Part shown: piece after piece, positions 7,261 to 14,872 of the stretch
Layout of the letters: each line of letters begins with the position of its first letter
Numbering within the stretch: the stretch's first letter is position 1
Origin: Candidatus Bathyarchaeota archaeon
GTDB lineage: Archaea > Thermoproteota > Bathyarchaeia > Bathyarchaeales > Bathyarchaeaceae
NCBI GenBank assembly: GCA_020346825.1
Contig: CP070791.1
Location: 1,020,738-1,037,147 of the forward strand
DNA: 16,410 nt
Direction: 5' to 3'
The notes under the pieces: generated by a model
The model's database searches: none
Seen by the model: the letters and a program-made list of their open reading frames with translations, nothing else
Told to the model about the DNA's origin: nothing
Made by a program: the position numbers and the translations under genes

Positions 7261-7302
7261 ACTAGGTATTGTTCATACGATTATACAATGTTGTTACCTA
7301 GT
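7261..7302. repeat. Inverted repeat bracketing the glyS promoter
   Basis: ACTAGGTA (7261-7268) and TACCTAGT (7295-7302) are perfect 8-bp reverse complements separated by 26 bases, with the predicted glyS TATA box between them. Repeats of this size arise by chance a few times in such a window, so only the position makes it notable. Confidence 0.35.
7278..7287 (-). promoter_or_regulatory. Probable glyS TATA box
   Basis: The minus strand reads GTATAATCG here. The expected start of transcription about 26 bases downstream is near 7257, leaving a leader of around 6 bases before GTG 7251. Confidence 0.5.
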
Positions 7303-7441
7303 CGCGTGTTTTTGCTGTTTGAGTTTTTACCTCCTTCTTGGTTCTGTTGTTGGAAGGTGAGAAGTGTATGCCATTGATTGAATAGATAAATGTTACCGTG
7401 GTAGCCCAAGAATATCGATAAGATGCAGGCATGCTACTCGA

Positions 7442-8587
7442 CTAATCTACGATTTCCTCTATGATTTCCACTTTTCGCTTCCTTAACTCGTTAACAAAGG
7501 TCTGGAAAAGCTTTTCGTTTTTGCCCAGTTTTTCCGGAGGAACCACACCTTTTTCTTTTATGGCTTTTCCAAGAATCAACTGCGCAATAATTGAAGCTGG
7601 ATAAGCTGTGGTTCTAGCCATGGCGGTTGTTCCACGTCTTTCATCGTATCGTTCAAGCAGAGTATACTCGAGACGTGTCTGCAAGCCCTCCCTAGCTCCG
7701 GAAACTCCAATTTTCAATGCAACAATATCCTTGACTTCTGATCTACCGAGCTTTTGCTCCAAAAGCTTGACCATGATTGCTCTCGGGGAGAGACTTACAT
7801 CTCCAACATTGATCCGTCTTTCATCGAAGAGCCCGAGGGACTTGAGTAGCTTCACCTTCTCTGCATGCCCCGGATATCGAAGCGTTTTCTCCCACATGTT
7901 ATCCACTTTGTCTACGGTATGCAGTAGCGTTCTAAGTCCATCGGTGTAGAAGGCTTCTAGCCTTCCAACATTGGGGAAGTCAACTTCTTCTAAGCCGCTT
8001 AAGGCTTCAACGTTAATTATCCTGCCATCTTTGACTATCCTCGCTCTTCTTGTGTACTCGTCAATGAGGCTTTCCGCAGACCAAGTGATAGCATAACCTA
8101 AAGGAGGGATGGGCGTCTCTGGAAACCCGCCAACCATTATGTGTATCGTGTGAACCTCGTCAAGCCTTCTCAAAGCGTGTCCAACAAGAATGTTGCTGAT
8201 GCCCGGTGCTAATCCACAATCCGGTACTACAAGTGTGTTTGCCTTCACAGCCTTTTCATTTAAAGTCAAAGGATTCCTATCCATGTATGAGACATCCACC
8301 AAATCCTTTCCCGCATCGACGCATGCCTCAACCAGATGGTACCCAAGACTCCCAGGCAAAAACCCCATTACTAAATCAAAATCTCCTAGAGTCTTAACCA
8401 ACCCACTATAATCTGATGTGTCCAGTTGAACCCATGAGACATTGTCCGTTCCAATTCTTTCGGTAACCTTCTTGGCTCGTGCTATTTTTTTGTCGGCTAC
8501 AGAGACTTCAGCGGAACCCAAGCTTCTGGCAAAATCTTCTGCTGCAATCGAACCAATATTTCCGCAACCTATGAGAAGCACTTTCAT
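7442..8587 (-). CDS. Saccharopine dehydrogenase-family oxidoreductase (lysine 6-dehydrogenase-like)
   Basis: A 381-residue cytoplasmic NAD(P)-dependent oxidoreductase. The Rossmann N-terminus 'KVLLIGCGNIGSIAAEDFA' has the GxGxxG loop at residues 7-12. Family features follow: 'DLVMGFLPGSLGYHLVEACVDAGKDLVDVSYM' and 'VPDCGLAPGISNILVGHAL'. The C-terminal substrate domain includes 'GYAITWSAESLIDEYTR', 'TLRYPGHAEKVKLLKSLGLF' and 'MARTTAYPASIIAQLI'. This layout resembles saccharopine dehydrogenase and lysine 6-dehydrogenase, which act on lysine-related amino acids. The exact substrate cannot be fixed from sequence alone. The ATG start lies about 27 bases from a good TATA box, predicting a leaderless transcript. 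The gene follows a threonine-dehydratase-like gene by 65 bases but probably has its own promoter. Confidence 0.85.
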   Translation of the reverse strand: MKVLLIGCGNIGSIAAEDFARSLGSAEVSVADKKIARAKKVTERIGTDNVSWVQLDTSDYSGLVKTLGDFDLVMGFLPGSLGYHLVEACVDAGKDLVDVSYMDRNPLTLNEKAVKANTLVVPDCGLAPGISNILVGHALRRLDEVHTIHIMVGGFPETPIPPLGYAITWSAESLIDEYTRRARIVKDGRIINVEALSGLEEVDFPNVGRLEAFYTDGLRTLLHTVDKVDNMWEKTLRYPGHAEKVKLLKSLGLFDERRINVGDVSLSPRAIMVKLLEQKLGRSEVKDIVALKIGVSGAREGLQTRLEYTLLERYDERRGTTAMARTTAYPASIIAQLILGKAIKEKGVVPPEKLGKNEKLFQTFVNELRKRKVEIIEEIVD

Positions 8588-8608
8588 ATGCGTGGATAGG
8601 AAATCAAC

Positions 8609-8620
8609 GTTTTTAAAGCC
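8609..8620 (-). promoter_or_regulatory. Promoter of the saccharopine dehydrogenase-family gene (leaderless)
   Basis: The minus strand reads GGCTTTAAAAAC. The TATA centre near 8614 places the transcription start at about 8588, next to the A of the ATG at 8587. There is no purine-rich ribosome-binding site before the start, consistent with leaderless translation. Confidence 0.55.
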
Positions 8621-8652
8621 TTGCGGCGCACGGGGCTTCTGATAACAAGGAT

Positions 8653-9606
8653 TTATAACGGCAGGTCCAAGAGTTCTATGTCGATGTTCCCGCCAGAGAC
8701 TACCACGGCAACCTTCTCGTTTGGCTTGAATCGAATTTTGTTCTGCAAAATGGCTGCAGGTCCAACTATTCCAGCTCCTTCCACAACCTGACGTTCATTC
8801 TTGAGGACCCAGAGAATCGCTTTCTTCAATTCTTCCTCCTTTGCCAAAACCATTTCATTAACATATTTAAGGGCGAGGTCTAGAGTCACCTGAGAGATTC
8901 CGCCGGCAAGTCCGTCAGCTATGGTTGGCGGGACAGGAACGTCAACAATTTTCTTTGCCTTAAAGCATTCATACATTGTATAAGCGGCGGTTGACTGAAC
9001 TCCAACAACCCTTATTTGTGGGTTAACGGTTTTAGCCCAAAGCGCTATCCCAGATATTAGACCTCCGCCTCCTACAGGAACCAAGATCACGTTTATGTCA
9101 GGTATTTCTTCCAAGATTTCGTAACCAATTGTTCCTTGACCAGATATAATCTGGTAGTCTTCGAAGGAAGGAACGTAGGTTGCCCCCGTCTCTGAAATTA
9201 TTTTCTCGCAATATGTCACAGATTCGTCGTAGTTGGCTCCTTTAAGCAGGACCTCAGCTTCGAGCGCTCTACACAGCTCCACTTTTATCTTAGGGGCATT
9301 CTCAGGCACAACAAGAATAGCCGACAAATTCATTATTTTGGCTACGAGAGCCACCGCTAATGCGTGGTTTCCAGCTGAAGCCGTAATAACCCCTTTGCTG
9401 CGTTCTTCTGATGTAAGTGAGCTTATTTTGTTGTAAGCTCCGCGAATCTTGAATGATCCAGTTCTTTGCAGGTTTTCCCATTTCAAGTATATTTTTGCAC
9501 GACTTATCTTGCTAAGCTTTTGGGAGCAGGTCAGGGGTGTATGGTAAATCACCCCGTCTAGAATTTTCTTGGCTTTCAAGATGTCTGCTGGAGACAACAT
9601 CATCAT
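8653..9606 (-). CDS. Threonine dehydratase-family PLP enzyme (no ACT domain)
   Basis: Fold-type II PLP enzyme of 317 residues, most like threonine/serine dehydratase, which converts threonine to 2-oxobutanoate and ammonia. The PLP lysine is Lys53 in 'RTGSFKIRGA'. 'SAGNHA' (77-82) binds the substrate carboxylate, and the phosphate-binding glycine loop is 'PVGGGGLISG' (177-186). A closing 'VVSGGNID' is typical of the family. No C-terminal ACT domain is present, so it resembles the catabolic or serine-racemase-like branch, not allosteric IlvA; serine racemase or hydroxyaspartate dehydratase activity cannot be excluded. The start has three consecutive ATG codons, a few bases downstream of the expected transcription start of the divergent promoter, with no ribosome-binding site. 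It is divergent from the inositol phosphate synthase homologue. Confidence 0.9.
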   Translation of the reverse strand: MMMLSPADILKAKKILDGVIYHTPLTCSQKLSKISRAKIYLKWENLQRTGSFKIRGAYNKISSLTSEERSKGVITASAGNHALAVALVAKIMNLSAILVVPENAPKIKVELCRALEAEVLLKGANYDESVTYCEKIISETGATYVPSFEDYQIISGQGTIGYEILEEIPDINVILVPVGGGGLISGIALWAKTVNPQIRVVGVQSTAAYTMYECFKAKKIVDVPVPPTIADGLAGGISQVTLDLALKYVNEMVLAKEEELKKAILWVLKNERQVVEGAGIVGPAAILQNKIRFKPNEKVAVVVSGGNIDIELLDLPL

Positions 9607-9631
9607 TCATCTACAGGCGGCTAATGCGTTA

Positions 9632-9645
9632 ACTTATTATAATAT
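9632..9645. promoter_or_regulatory. Shared AT-rich divergent promoter core
   Basis: The segment around TTATTATAATA can serve as a TATA box on both strands. For the minus-strand PLP enzyme it lies about 30 bases from the ATG cluster (near-leaderless). For the plus-strand synthase it predicts a start near 9664-9668, inside the neighbouring palindrome. Confidence 0.5.
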
Positions 9646-9648
9646 TGT

Positions 9649-9669
9649 TCTCCTCTCTGAGAGAGGAGA
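9649..9669. promoter_or_regulatory. Perfect 21-bp palindrome over the synthase start region (operator or RNA hairpin)
   Basis: Ten-base arms (left arm TCTCCTCTCT, right arm its exact reverse complement) flank a central G at 9659. The right arm contains the ribosome-binding site GAGGAG (9663-9668), 8 bases before ATG 9677. As DNA it would cover the predicted transcription start and could be a repressor operator. As RNA it could fold into an 8-bp stem with a 5-base loop hiding the ribosome-binding site. Confidence 0.6.
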
Positions 9670-9676
9670 CAAGGCG

Positions 9677-10744
9677 ATGACGAAGATCAAGGTTGCATTG
9701 GTCGGAGTGGGAAACTGCGCGTCAGCACTGGTCCAAGGAACTTGTTATTATAGAAACATGGAAGAAGAGGCAGATGCGATAGGACTGAAACGTCTCTTTC
9801 TAGGCGGCTATCATCCTCGAGACTTTGAATTCGTTTCCGCCTTCGACATCGAAGCCAGAAAGGTAGGAAAGGATCTATCTGAAGCTATCTTCTCTCCACC
9901 AAATATTACTCTAAGACTCACTGACGTCCCTCGCCTAGATGCCCCTGTTTTGAAGGGACAAGTTTTAGACGGAGTAGGTGAATATCTCAAGAACGTGGTT
10001 ACGATTGATGCTTCTCCAACCGTGGACGTAGCTCAGAAGCTTAAGGAAAACGATGCAGAGATTGTTGTCAGCCTCCTTCCAAGCGGAGCCAGAAAGGCTT
10101 CTGCATGGTACGCCAAAGAAGCTCTCAAAGCCGGATGCGCCTATGTCAATGCTACCCCAGCCTTCATAGCCAGCGATGCCGCTTGGGTTAAGAGTTTTGA
10201 AAAAGCTAGATTGCCAATAGTCGGTGACGATCTGGTGGATCAAGTTGGTGCCACGATTCTCCACAAAGTTCTACTTAAAACACTAGCTGACCGTGGCGTC
10301 CGGGTTTCTGAAACATATCAGCTCGATGTGGGTGGAGGAACAGAATCCCTCGACACTCTTGAGAGAACAAGAGAAGTCAAAAGGATCTTGAAAACCAAAT
10401 CTGTGGAAACCGCATTGCCCTACAAGGCTTCGGTGATAGCTGGATCCACCGACTACGTTGATTTCTTGGAAAATCGACGAGACAGCTACTTCTGGATTCA
10501 AGGTCTCTTCTTCGGAAGAACCCCCCTGCAGCTGGATCTGAGGCTCAGCTCTGTTGATGCTCCCAACGCTGGCTCAATCATGTTTGATGTTATACGGGCT
10601 GTCAAAATCGCCCTAGATCGTGGAATCGCTGGTCCACTCTTAAGCGTTTCAGCCTACGCTTTCAAACGTCCGCCCCAGGCTATGTCGTTGGAAAAGGCCG
10701 AAGGAATGTTTGAAGGTTTCATTCGTGGCGAAGTGGAACGATAG
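9677..10744 (+). CDS. Inositol-1-phosphate synthase family protein
   Basis: Resembles myo-inositol-1-phosphate synthase, which cyclises glucose-6-phosphate using NAD; archaea use the product for inositol lipids and solutes. The 355-residue length fits the short archaeal/actinobacterial class. The Rossmann start is 'KVALVGVGNCASALVQG' with GVGNCAS at 10-16. Other family landmarks are 'VVSLLPSGARKASAWYAKEALKAGCAYVNATP' and 'GDDLVDQVGATILHKVL' (183-199). Further on come 'YQLDVGGG', 'DAPNAGSIMFDVIRAVKIALDRGI' and 'SAYAFKRPP'. The usual GDDxKSQ reads GDDLVDQ, so a conserved Lys-Ser pair is replaced and activity is not certain. I choose ATG 9677 because GAGGAG sits 8 bases before it and the NAD motif then falls at residue 10; the longer open frame from 9569 overlaps the divergent gene. 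Confidence 0.82.
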   Translation: MTKIKVALVGVGNCASALVQGTCYYRNMEEEADAIGLKRLFLGGYHPRDFEFVSAFDIEARKVGKDLSEAIFSPPNITLRLTDVPRLDAPVLKGQVLDGVGEYLKNVVTIDASPTVDVAQKLKENDAEIVVSLLPSGARKASAWYAKEALKAGCAYVNATPAFIASDAAWVKSFEKARLPIVGDDLVDQVGATILHKVLLKTLADRGVRVSETYQLDVGGGTESLDTLERTREVKRILKTKSVETALPYKASVIAGSTDYVDFLENRRDSYFWIQGLFFGRTPLQLDLRLSSVDAPNAGSIMFDVIRAVKIALDRGIAGPLLSVSAYAFKRPPQAMSLEKAEGMFEGFIRGEVER

Positions 10745-10765
10745 CTTTGCTAGATTATCTTCATG

Positions 10766-11902
10766 TCATTTTAGCGAGGCTAGTTCTGCCCTCAGTCTTT
10801 TCTCCATGTTGAATTTCTTTCCCAAATCTTTCTTGACTTTGTCGATGATTCTTACAGGTGTGGGATCTACGCCCTGCAAAATGGCGAGATAAACGCTCGC
10901 GAAATCTCCTGTACTCAGGATAGAAAACATTTTCTCCAACTTTTCCTCTCCCTTCGCATGGATCTCCAAGACTTTTCTGGCCTTGTGTAACACCATAGAC
11001 TTGGTGGTTTCGATTCTGCGTCTGATTTCAGGGGGTTCATTTGGGTCTCGGATGAGTAGGATGGAATAGTTTTTGGTCAAGAACCCTGGGGCTTCCCATC
11101 CTACAGTTTCGTTGTGGTTGATTTCTGGAAAGACATCGTGTTTGCTGGGGATCTTGCTGTTTTCGTTGAATTGAGTCTTCATTCTGTGTGCTGCAGATTT
11201 GTATTCTCCGAATCCGTAGATTATGGGAATGGTTTCCAATAGTTCTATGGCGAGCTTTTTTGCTGGGTTGTCTTCTGTCGGGTTTTCTGGAGAGTTTTCT
11301 TCGCATGCTCTTTCAAAAACACGTACTGTTTCCTGTAGGTATTCATCCACATTGGGAATAAGGTTCATTCTTTCCATAAGGACAGGAATGGGAAAGAAGA
11401 GGTAAGGCATCGCGACACGCGGAGGCAGCTGACCGGGTATAGTTATGTAAGGTATCTGAAGTTCCTCGGAGAATGACTGCAGGTGTCCTCCTGACGTTAT
11501 GGTTATTGTTGAACATTTTCGGCGAACACCATCAATGAAAGCACTTAGAGTTTCTTCGGTGTCTCCAGAGTAGCTGTTGACGAAAAAGAGCGTCTCTTTG
11601 CTTGCGTAGGCTGGGAGACTGTAGGATTTGCAGATTTCTAAGGGGATTGGAAGTTCATCTCTGAGCCAGTCTTTAAGGATTTCTCCTCCAATACCTGAGC
11701 CTCCCATGCCTGCGACTATAATGTTCTGGGGTTTCACTCTTTCTGGTACTTTGATCTGCTTAGCTCGGTTCATGGCGTCTCGACAATAACCTGGAGTTTT
11801 CATCAAATGGCTGAGCATGTCACTCTTGTCAATTCTCTTGATGTTATCGAGTTGATCCAAAATAGTAACCATATGCATCCTAGCCTGTTCCAGACATAGC
11901 AT
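10766..11902 (-). CDS. Bifunctional phosphoglucose/phosphomannose isomerase
   Basis: Interconverts fructose-6-phosphate with glucose-6-phosphate and mannose-6-phosphate, the form of the enzyme common in Crenarchaeota and relatives. Two SIS sugar-isomerase subdomains are present. Signatures are 'GMGGSGIGGE' (65-74), the phosphate-binding 'NSYSGDTEET' (109-118), and 'FNENSK' with likely catalytic Glu247. 'FPEINHNETVGWE' carries likely catalytic His263, and 'VDPTPVRIIDKVKKDL' closes the site. The outermost start is ATG 11902, but ATG 11878 and ATG 11872 are also in frame; weak TATA-like elements upstream (11919-11926 or 11904-11911) would favour an internal start. The gene converges on the inositol phosphate synthase homologue with only 21 bases between their stops, and its product is that family's substrate. 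Confidence 0.93.
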   Translation of the reverse strand: MLCLEQARMHMVTILDQLDNIKRIDKSDMLSHLMKTPGYCRDAMNRAKQIKVPERVKPQNIIVAGMGGSGIGGEILKDWLRDELPIPLEICKSYSLPAYASKETLFFVNSYSGDTEETLSAFIDGVRRKCSTITITSGGHLQSFSEELQIPYITIPGQLPPRVAMPYLFFPIPVLMERMNLIPNVDEYLQETVRVFERACEENSPENPTEDNPAKKLAIELLETIPIIYGFGEYKSAAHRMKTQFNENSKIPSKHDVFPEINHNETVGWEAPGFLTKNYSILLIRDPNEPPEIRRRIETTKSMVLHKARKVLEIHAKGEEKLEKMFSILSTGDFASVYLAILQGVDPTPVRIIDKVKKDLGKKFNMEKRLRAELASLK

Positions 11903-12123
11903 CTATACTACTTTGAAACTATTAAGGCCAGAGGTTGTATGCGCGTAAGCGAGTTTCTCCTTAGGTTTTTTATGAATGCTTGAAGCTGTAAACGTACTCT
12001 CAGACAAGCCTTCTCTCTTGTCATCTTTCTCAGTTTTTTGACAAGCTTTAGTAGTGAGTTTCATTGTAAAGACTACATGATTTAGTGATACTGGAGTTTG
12101 TGTGCGAAGGAGTCTGCGAGACC

Positions 12124-12984
12124 ATGAAAAGGCATGATTGCTGGCTTTCTGTAGCAATTCCTGCTTCCACAGTCTCAGACGTTCCGCATCTTCGAGAGAA
12201 AACCATGAAGATTGGTTTGATAGGCAGAGCTGCAGCAATCTATCGCATAGACGAAATCATTGTGTTTCCCGACCTCCCCGCCATTAAGCAAAGGCGAGAA
12301 ACCAATCTAATCTCCACCGTTCTCTCCTACATGGAAACTCCGCAATACTTACGAAAGCGGTTGTTCAAGATCAAGCCTGAACTACGCTACGTAGGAGTTC
12401 TCCCTCCCTTGCGTACACCCAACCATCCCCTAGCAAACAGAACAAAGTATCTAGCGGTTGGAGAGTACCGAGAGGGAGTAATTCTATCTTCAGGTGAATC
12501 TGGATCGCTGGTAGACATAGGCGTCGAGCGCCCAATATTAATTCCCAACGCAGAACTGCCATCTAACACTCGGATCACGGTCAAGATTGCCAAACTTGGA
12601 AGAAAACCGCGGGCTGTCTTGGCAAATCCTAGTGACATCAAAGCCTACTGGGGCTACAAAGTAACGGTTTCAGATGTTCCGTTTGGACAATTGACAAGAT
12701 CTCGATCCTTCGATTTAACGGTTGCTACTTCCAGATATGGAACCCCACTGAAGGAAGTTGCGCATGAGTTGGCCAAACGTTGGAGAGACTCCCGCAACGT
12801 ACTGGTAGCCTTCGGTGCACCGACTCAAGGGCTGAACGACATCATTAAGCGTGAAAACCTTGAACTCACCGAAGTCACAGATTTCACGGTCAATACCATT
12901 CCAAATCAAGGAAGTGAAACAGTAAGAACCGAAGAGGCGTTATATGTCTCTTTAGCCATTCTAAGCTTTATTACTGAAAAATGA
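12124..12984 (+). CDS. Archaeal SPOUT-class RNA methyltransferase (COG2106/DUF171)
   Basis: Probable SAM-dependent RNA methyltransferase of the SPOUT superfamily, related to the gene found just upstream of rpl3 in many archaea and to eukaryotic SPOUT1/C9orf114. The N-terminal half ends a beta-strand/helix core at 'AAAIYRIDEIIVFPD'. 'YMETPQYLRKRLFKIKPELRYVGVLPPLRTPNHP' is a family hallmark. An OB-like insertion runs from about residue 105 to 180, and the C-terminal knot contains 'NVLVAFGAPTQGL' and 'NTIPNQGSETVRTEEALYVSLAIL', where SAM is expected to bind. The exact RNA target is unknown. The start ATG 12124 follows GAAGGAG at 12106-12112; an upstream in-frame GTG at 12085 is less likely. It precedes rpl3 by 79 bases but rpl3 has its own promoter. 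Confidence 0.88.
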   Translation: MKRHDCWLSVAIPASTVSDVPHLREKTMKIGLIGRAAAIYRIDEIIVFPDLPAIKQRRETNLISTVLSYMETPQYLRKRLFKIKPELRYVGVLPPLRTPNHPLANRTKYLAVGEYREGVILSSGESGSLVDIGVERPILIPNAELPSNTRITVKIAKLGRKPRAVLANPSDIKAYWGYKVTVSDVPFGQLTRSRSFDLTVATSRYGTPLKEVAHELAKRWRDSRNVLVAFGAPTQGLNDIIKRENLELTEVTDFTVNTIPNQGSETVRTEEALYVSLAILSFITEK

Positions 12985-12993
12985 ATTCGCAAC

Positions 12994-13001
12994 ATTTATA
13001 A
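12994..13001 (+). promoter_or_regulatory. Promoter of the ribosomal protein cluster
   Basis: ATTTATAA lies just after the methyltransferase stop. Transcription would begin near 13023, leaving a leader of about 40 bases with AAGGA before the rpl3 start. It is one of the cleanest TATA boxes in the window. Confidence 0.6.
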
Positions 13002-13063
13002 CTCAACGTTCTTATTGAAACAAAGACAGGTTTGGATGAAAACACTAAAGAAGGATGCGAATA

Positions 13064-14071
13064 ATGGGCCACAGAAAGAAACACGCCCCAAAACACGGCT
13101 CGCTAGCTTATTTGCCTAGAAAGCGGGCCACTCGTGCTGTGGGCAGGATTCGCTTCTGGCCAAAAATACAGGAAGGCCCAGCTTTGCTTGGGTTCATGGG
13201 ATACAAGGCTGGAATGACCCACGTTTTCATGGTAGAAGACAAACCGGGATCCCTAAACCTAGGTAAAGAAGTAGTTCATCCAGCAACCATTGTTGACGCC
13301 CCCCCAATCATAGTTTGCGCTATTCGTGCCTATGTAGAAAATCAGTACGGTTTACAATCTCTTACTGAAGCATGGATGAAAGACCCTCCGAAAGATTTTG
13401 AACGCAGAGTTGTCTTGCCTGAACATTTCAATACCGAAGAAAAACTAAAGAAGATACAGGAAAGCCTTGACAGAATCGTGGAGTTTCGCATTCTAGCCGC
13501 CACCCAACCAAGACTTGCTAGAGTTCCAAAGAAAAAGCCAGAGATTATGGAAATCAAGGTTGATGGTGGTTCGATAGAAGAACGGTTTGAATACGCAAAA
13601 AACCTACTGGGAAAAACTGTTTCCATCACGGACGTTTTTGATGAAGGCCGGTTCGTAGATGTAGTGTCAATAAGCAAAGGAAAAGGTTTTCAAGGTCCTG
13701 TGAAACGGTGGGGAATCAAAATCTTACCTCGCAAGTCTCGAAAAACAAAGAGGGGAGTTGCCGCCATTGGCCCGTGGAAACCCCCTAGAGTTTTATATAC
13801 CGTTCCTAGAGCTGGTCAAATGGGCTACCACCAAAGAACCGAATACAACAAGCGTATCTTGAAGATCGGCATAGATGGAAACGAGGTTTCTCCAAAGGGC
13901 GGATTCTTAAGATATGGTCCAATAAAAGGAACCTACGTTGCTTTGGACGGAAGCTTGCCAGGTCCAACTAAACGTCTCGTGCGACTGAGATATCCAGCCC
14001 GGCCCCCAAGAAAGGTTTCTGAAGCTCCGCCAAAAATCACCTACACATCTTTAGAGTCACCGCAGAGATAA
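13064..14071 (+). CDS. rpl3: Large-subunit ribosomal protein L3 (uL3)
   Basis: Early-assembling 50S protein near the peptidyl transferase centre. The 335-residue length fits the archaeal/eukaryotic form, longer than the bacterial one. Identifying segments are the N-terminus 'MGHRKKHAPKHGSLAYLPRKRA', 'GFMGYKAGMTHVF', 'VVSISKGKGFQGPVKRWGIK' and 'RAGQMGYHQRTEYNKRILKIG'. ATG 13064 is chosen because it gives the conserved MGHRK start; ATG 13055, three codons earlier, is part of the ribosome-binding region AAGGATG. It heads the L3-L4-L23 unit, with rpl4 starting 17 bases after its stop. Confidence 0.98.
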   Translation: MGHRKKHAPKHGSLAYLPRKRATRAVGRIRFWPKIQEGPALLGFMGYKAGMTHVFMVEDKPGSLNLGKEVVHPATIVDAPPIIVCAIRAYVENQYGLQSLTEAWMKDPPKDFERRVVLPEHFNTEEKLKKIQESLDRIVEFRILAATQPRLARVPKKKPEIMEIKVDGGSIEERFEYAKNLLGKTVSITDVFDEGRFVDVVSISKGKGFQGPVKRWGIKILPRKSRKTKRGVAAIGPWKPPRVLYTVPRAGQMGYHQRTEYNKRILKIGIDGNEVSPKGGFLRYGPIKGTYVALDGSLPGPTKRLVRLRYPARPPRKVSEAPPKITYTSLESPQR

Positions 14072-14087
14072 ATCGGTGGTAAGTTTT

Positions 14088-14870
14088 ATGGGCAAGATTT
14101 CAACTAAAGTTTTTGATCTTGAAGGAAAAAAAGTCGGCAGACTTCGGATCCCTCAAATCTTCAGAACTTCGAATAGACCAGACGTCATAAGACGGGCAGT
14201 TGTTGCAATTCAATCTCATCGATTTCAACCACAGGGTCGAGATGTTTCGGCTGGGAAGCGAACTACAGCAGAGTCAAGAGGAACGGGCTTAGGAATCGCA
14301 CGCGTTGCGAGACTGAAGGGAAGGGGTCAAAGAGCAGCCTTCATTCCATTCGCCGTAGGCGGCCGAGCCACACACCCTCCAGTGGTTGAAAAGAAGATTA
14401 GGAAGAAGATTCCTCGAAAGGAAATGCGGGTGGCCTTGCGTTCAGCAGTCGCCGCCACAGCATCAAAAGAAATCGTGGCCTCTCGGGGGCACATGGTAGA
14501 TGACATCCCCGATTTTCCATTGGTTGTTGTGGATGAAATTCAAAACCTAAAGAAGACGAGAGAGGTTGAGGAGGCTTTCATTCACCTTGGGGTGTGGCCG
14601 GACATTTTCCGAGTTAAGGAAAGTCGGAAGGTTAGAGCAGGTAAGGGAAAGATGCGGGGAAGAAAGATGAAGCAAGCGGTTGGACCCTTAATTGTGGTGA
14701 CTAAGAACGAAGGAATTGCTGAAGCCGCCCGAAACCTGCCAGGAGTAGACATCGCCTCAGTGGATAATTTGAACGTTGAACTTCTGGCGCCAGGGACTCA
14801 TCCAGGAAGATTAACAGTCTGGACAAATTCAGCATTTGAGAAGATAGATGAACTCTTCAGAGGAAGATAG
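14088..14870 (+). CDS. rpl4: Large-subunit ribosomal protein L4 (uL4, archaeal L4e/L1 type)
   Basis: Lines the exit tunnel and is an early 23S rRNA binder. The 260-residue protein has the archaeal pattern: 'VFDLEGKKVGRLRIPQIF', 'RPDVIRRAVVAIQSHRFQPQGRD', the extended basic tunnel loop 'SRGTGLGIARVARLKGRGQRAAFIPFAVGGRATHPP' and the C-terminal 'VDNLNVELLAPGTHPGRLTVWT'. ATG 14088 follows GGTGGT by 7 bases and gives a normal start; GTG 14076 in the same frame overlaps that site and is rejected. rpl23 begins 3 bases after the stop. Confidence 0.97.
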   Translation: MGKISTKVFDLEGKKVGRLRIPQIFRTSNRPDVIRRAVVAIQSHRFQPQGRDVSAGKRTTAESRGTGLGIARVARLKGRGQRAAFIPFAVGGRATHPPVVEKKIRKKIPRKEMRVALRSAVAATASKEIVASRGHMVDDIPDFPLVVVDEIQNLKKTREVEEAFIHLGVWPDIFRVKESRKVRAGKGKMRGRKMKQAVGPLIVVTKNEGIAEAARNLPGVDIASVDNLNVELLAPGTHPGRLTVWTNSAFEKIDELFRGR

Positions 14871-14872
14871 AA

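Noticed and set aside
9569..9676. N-terminal extension of the inositol phosphate synthase homologue from ATG 9569
   Set aside because: It overlaps the divergent PLP-enzyme coding start and promoter; ATG 9677 has a good ribosome-binding site and places the NAD motif correctly.
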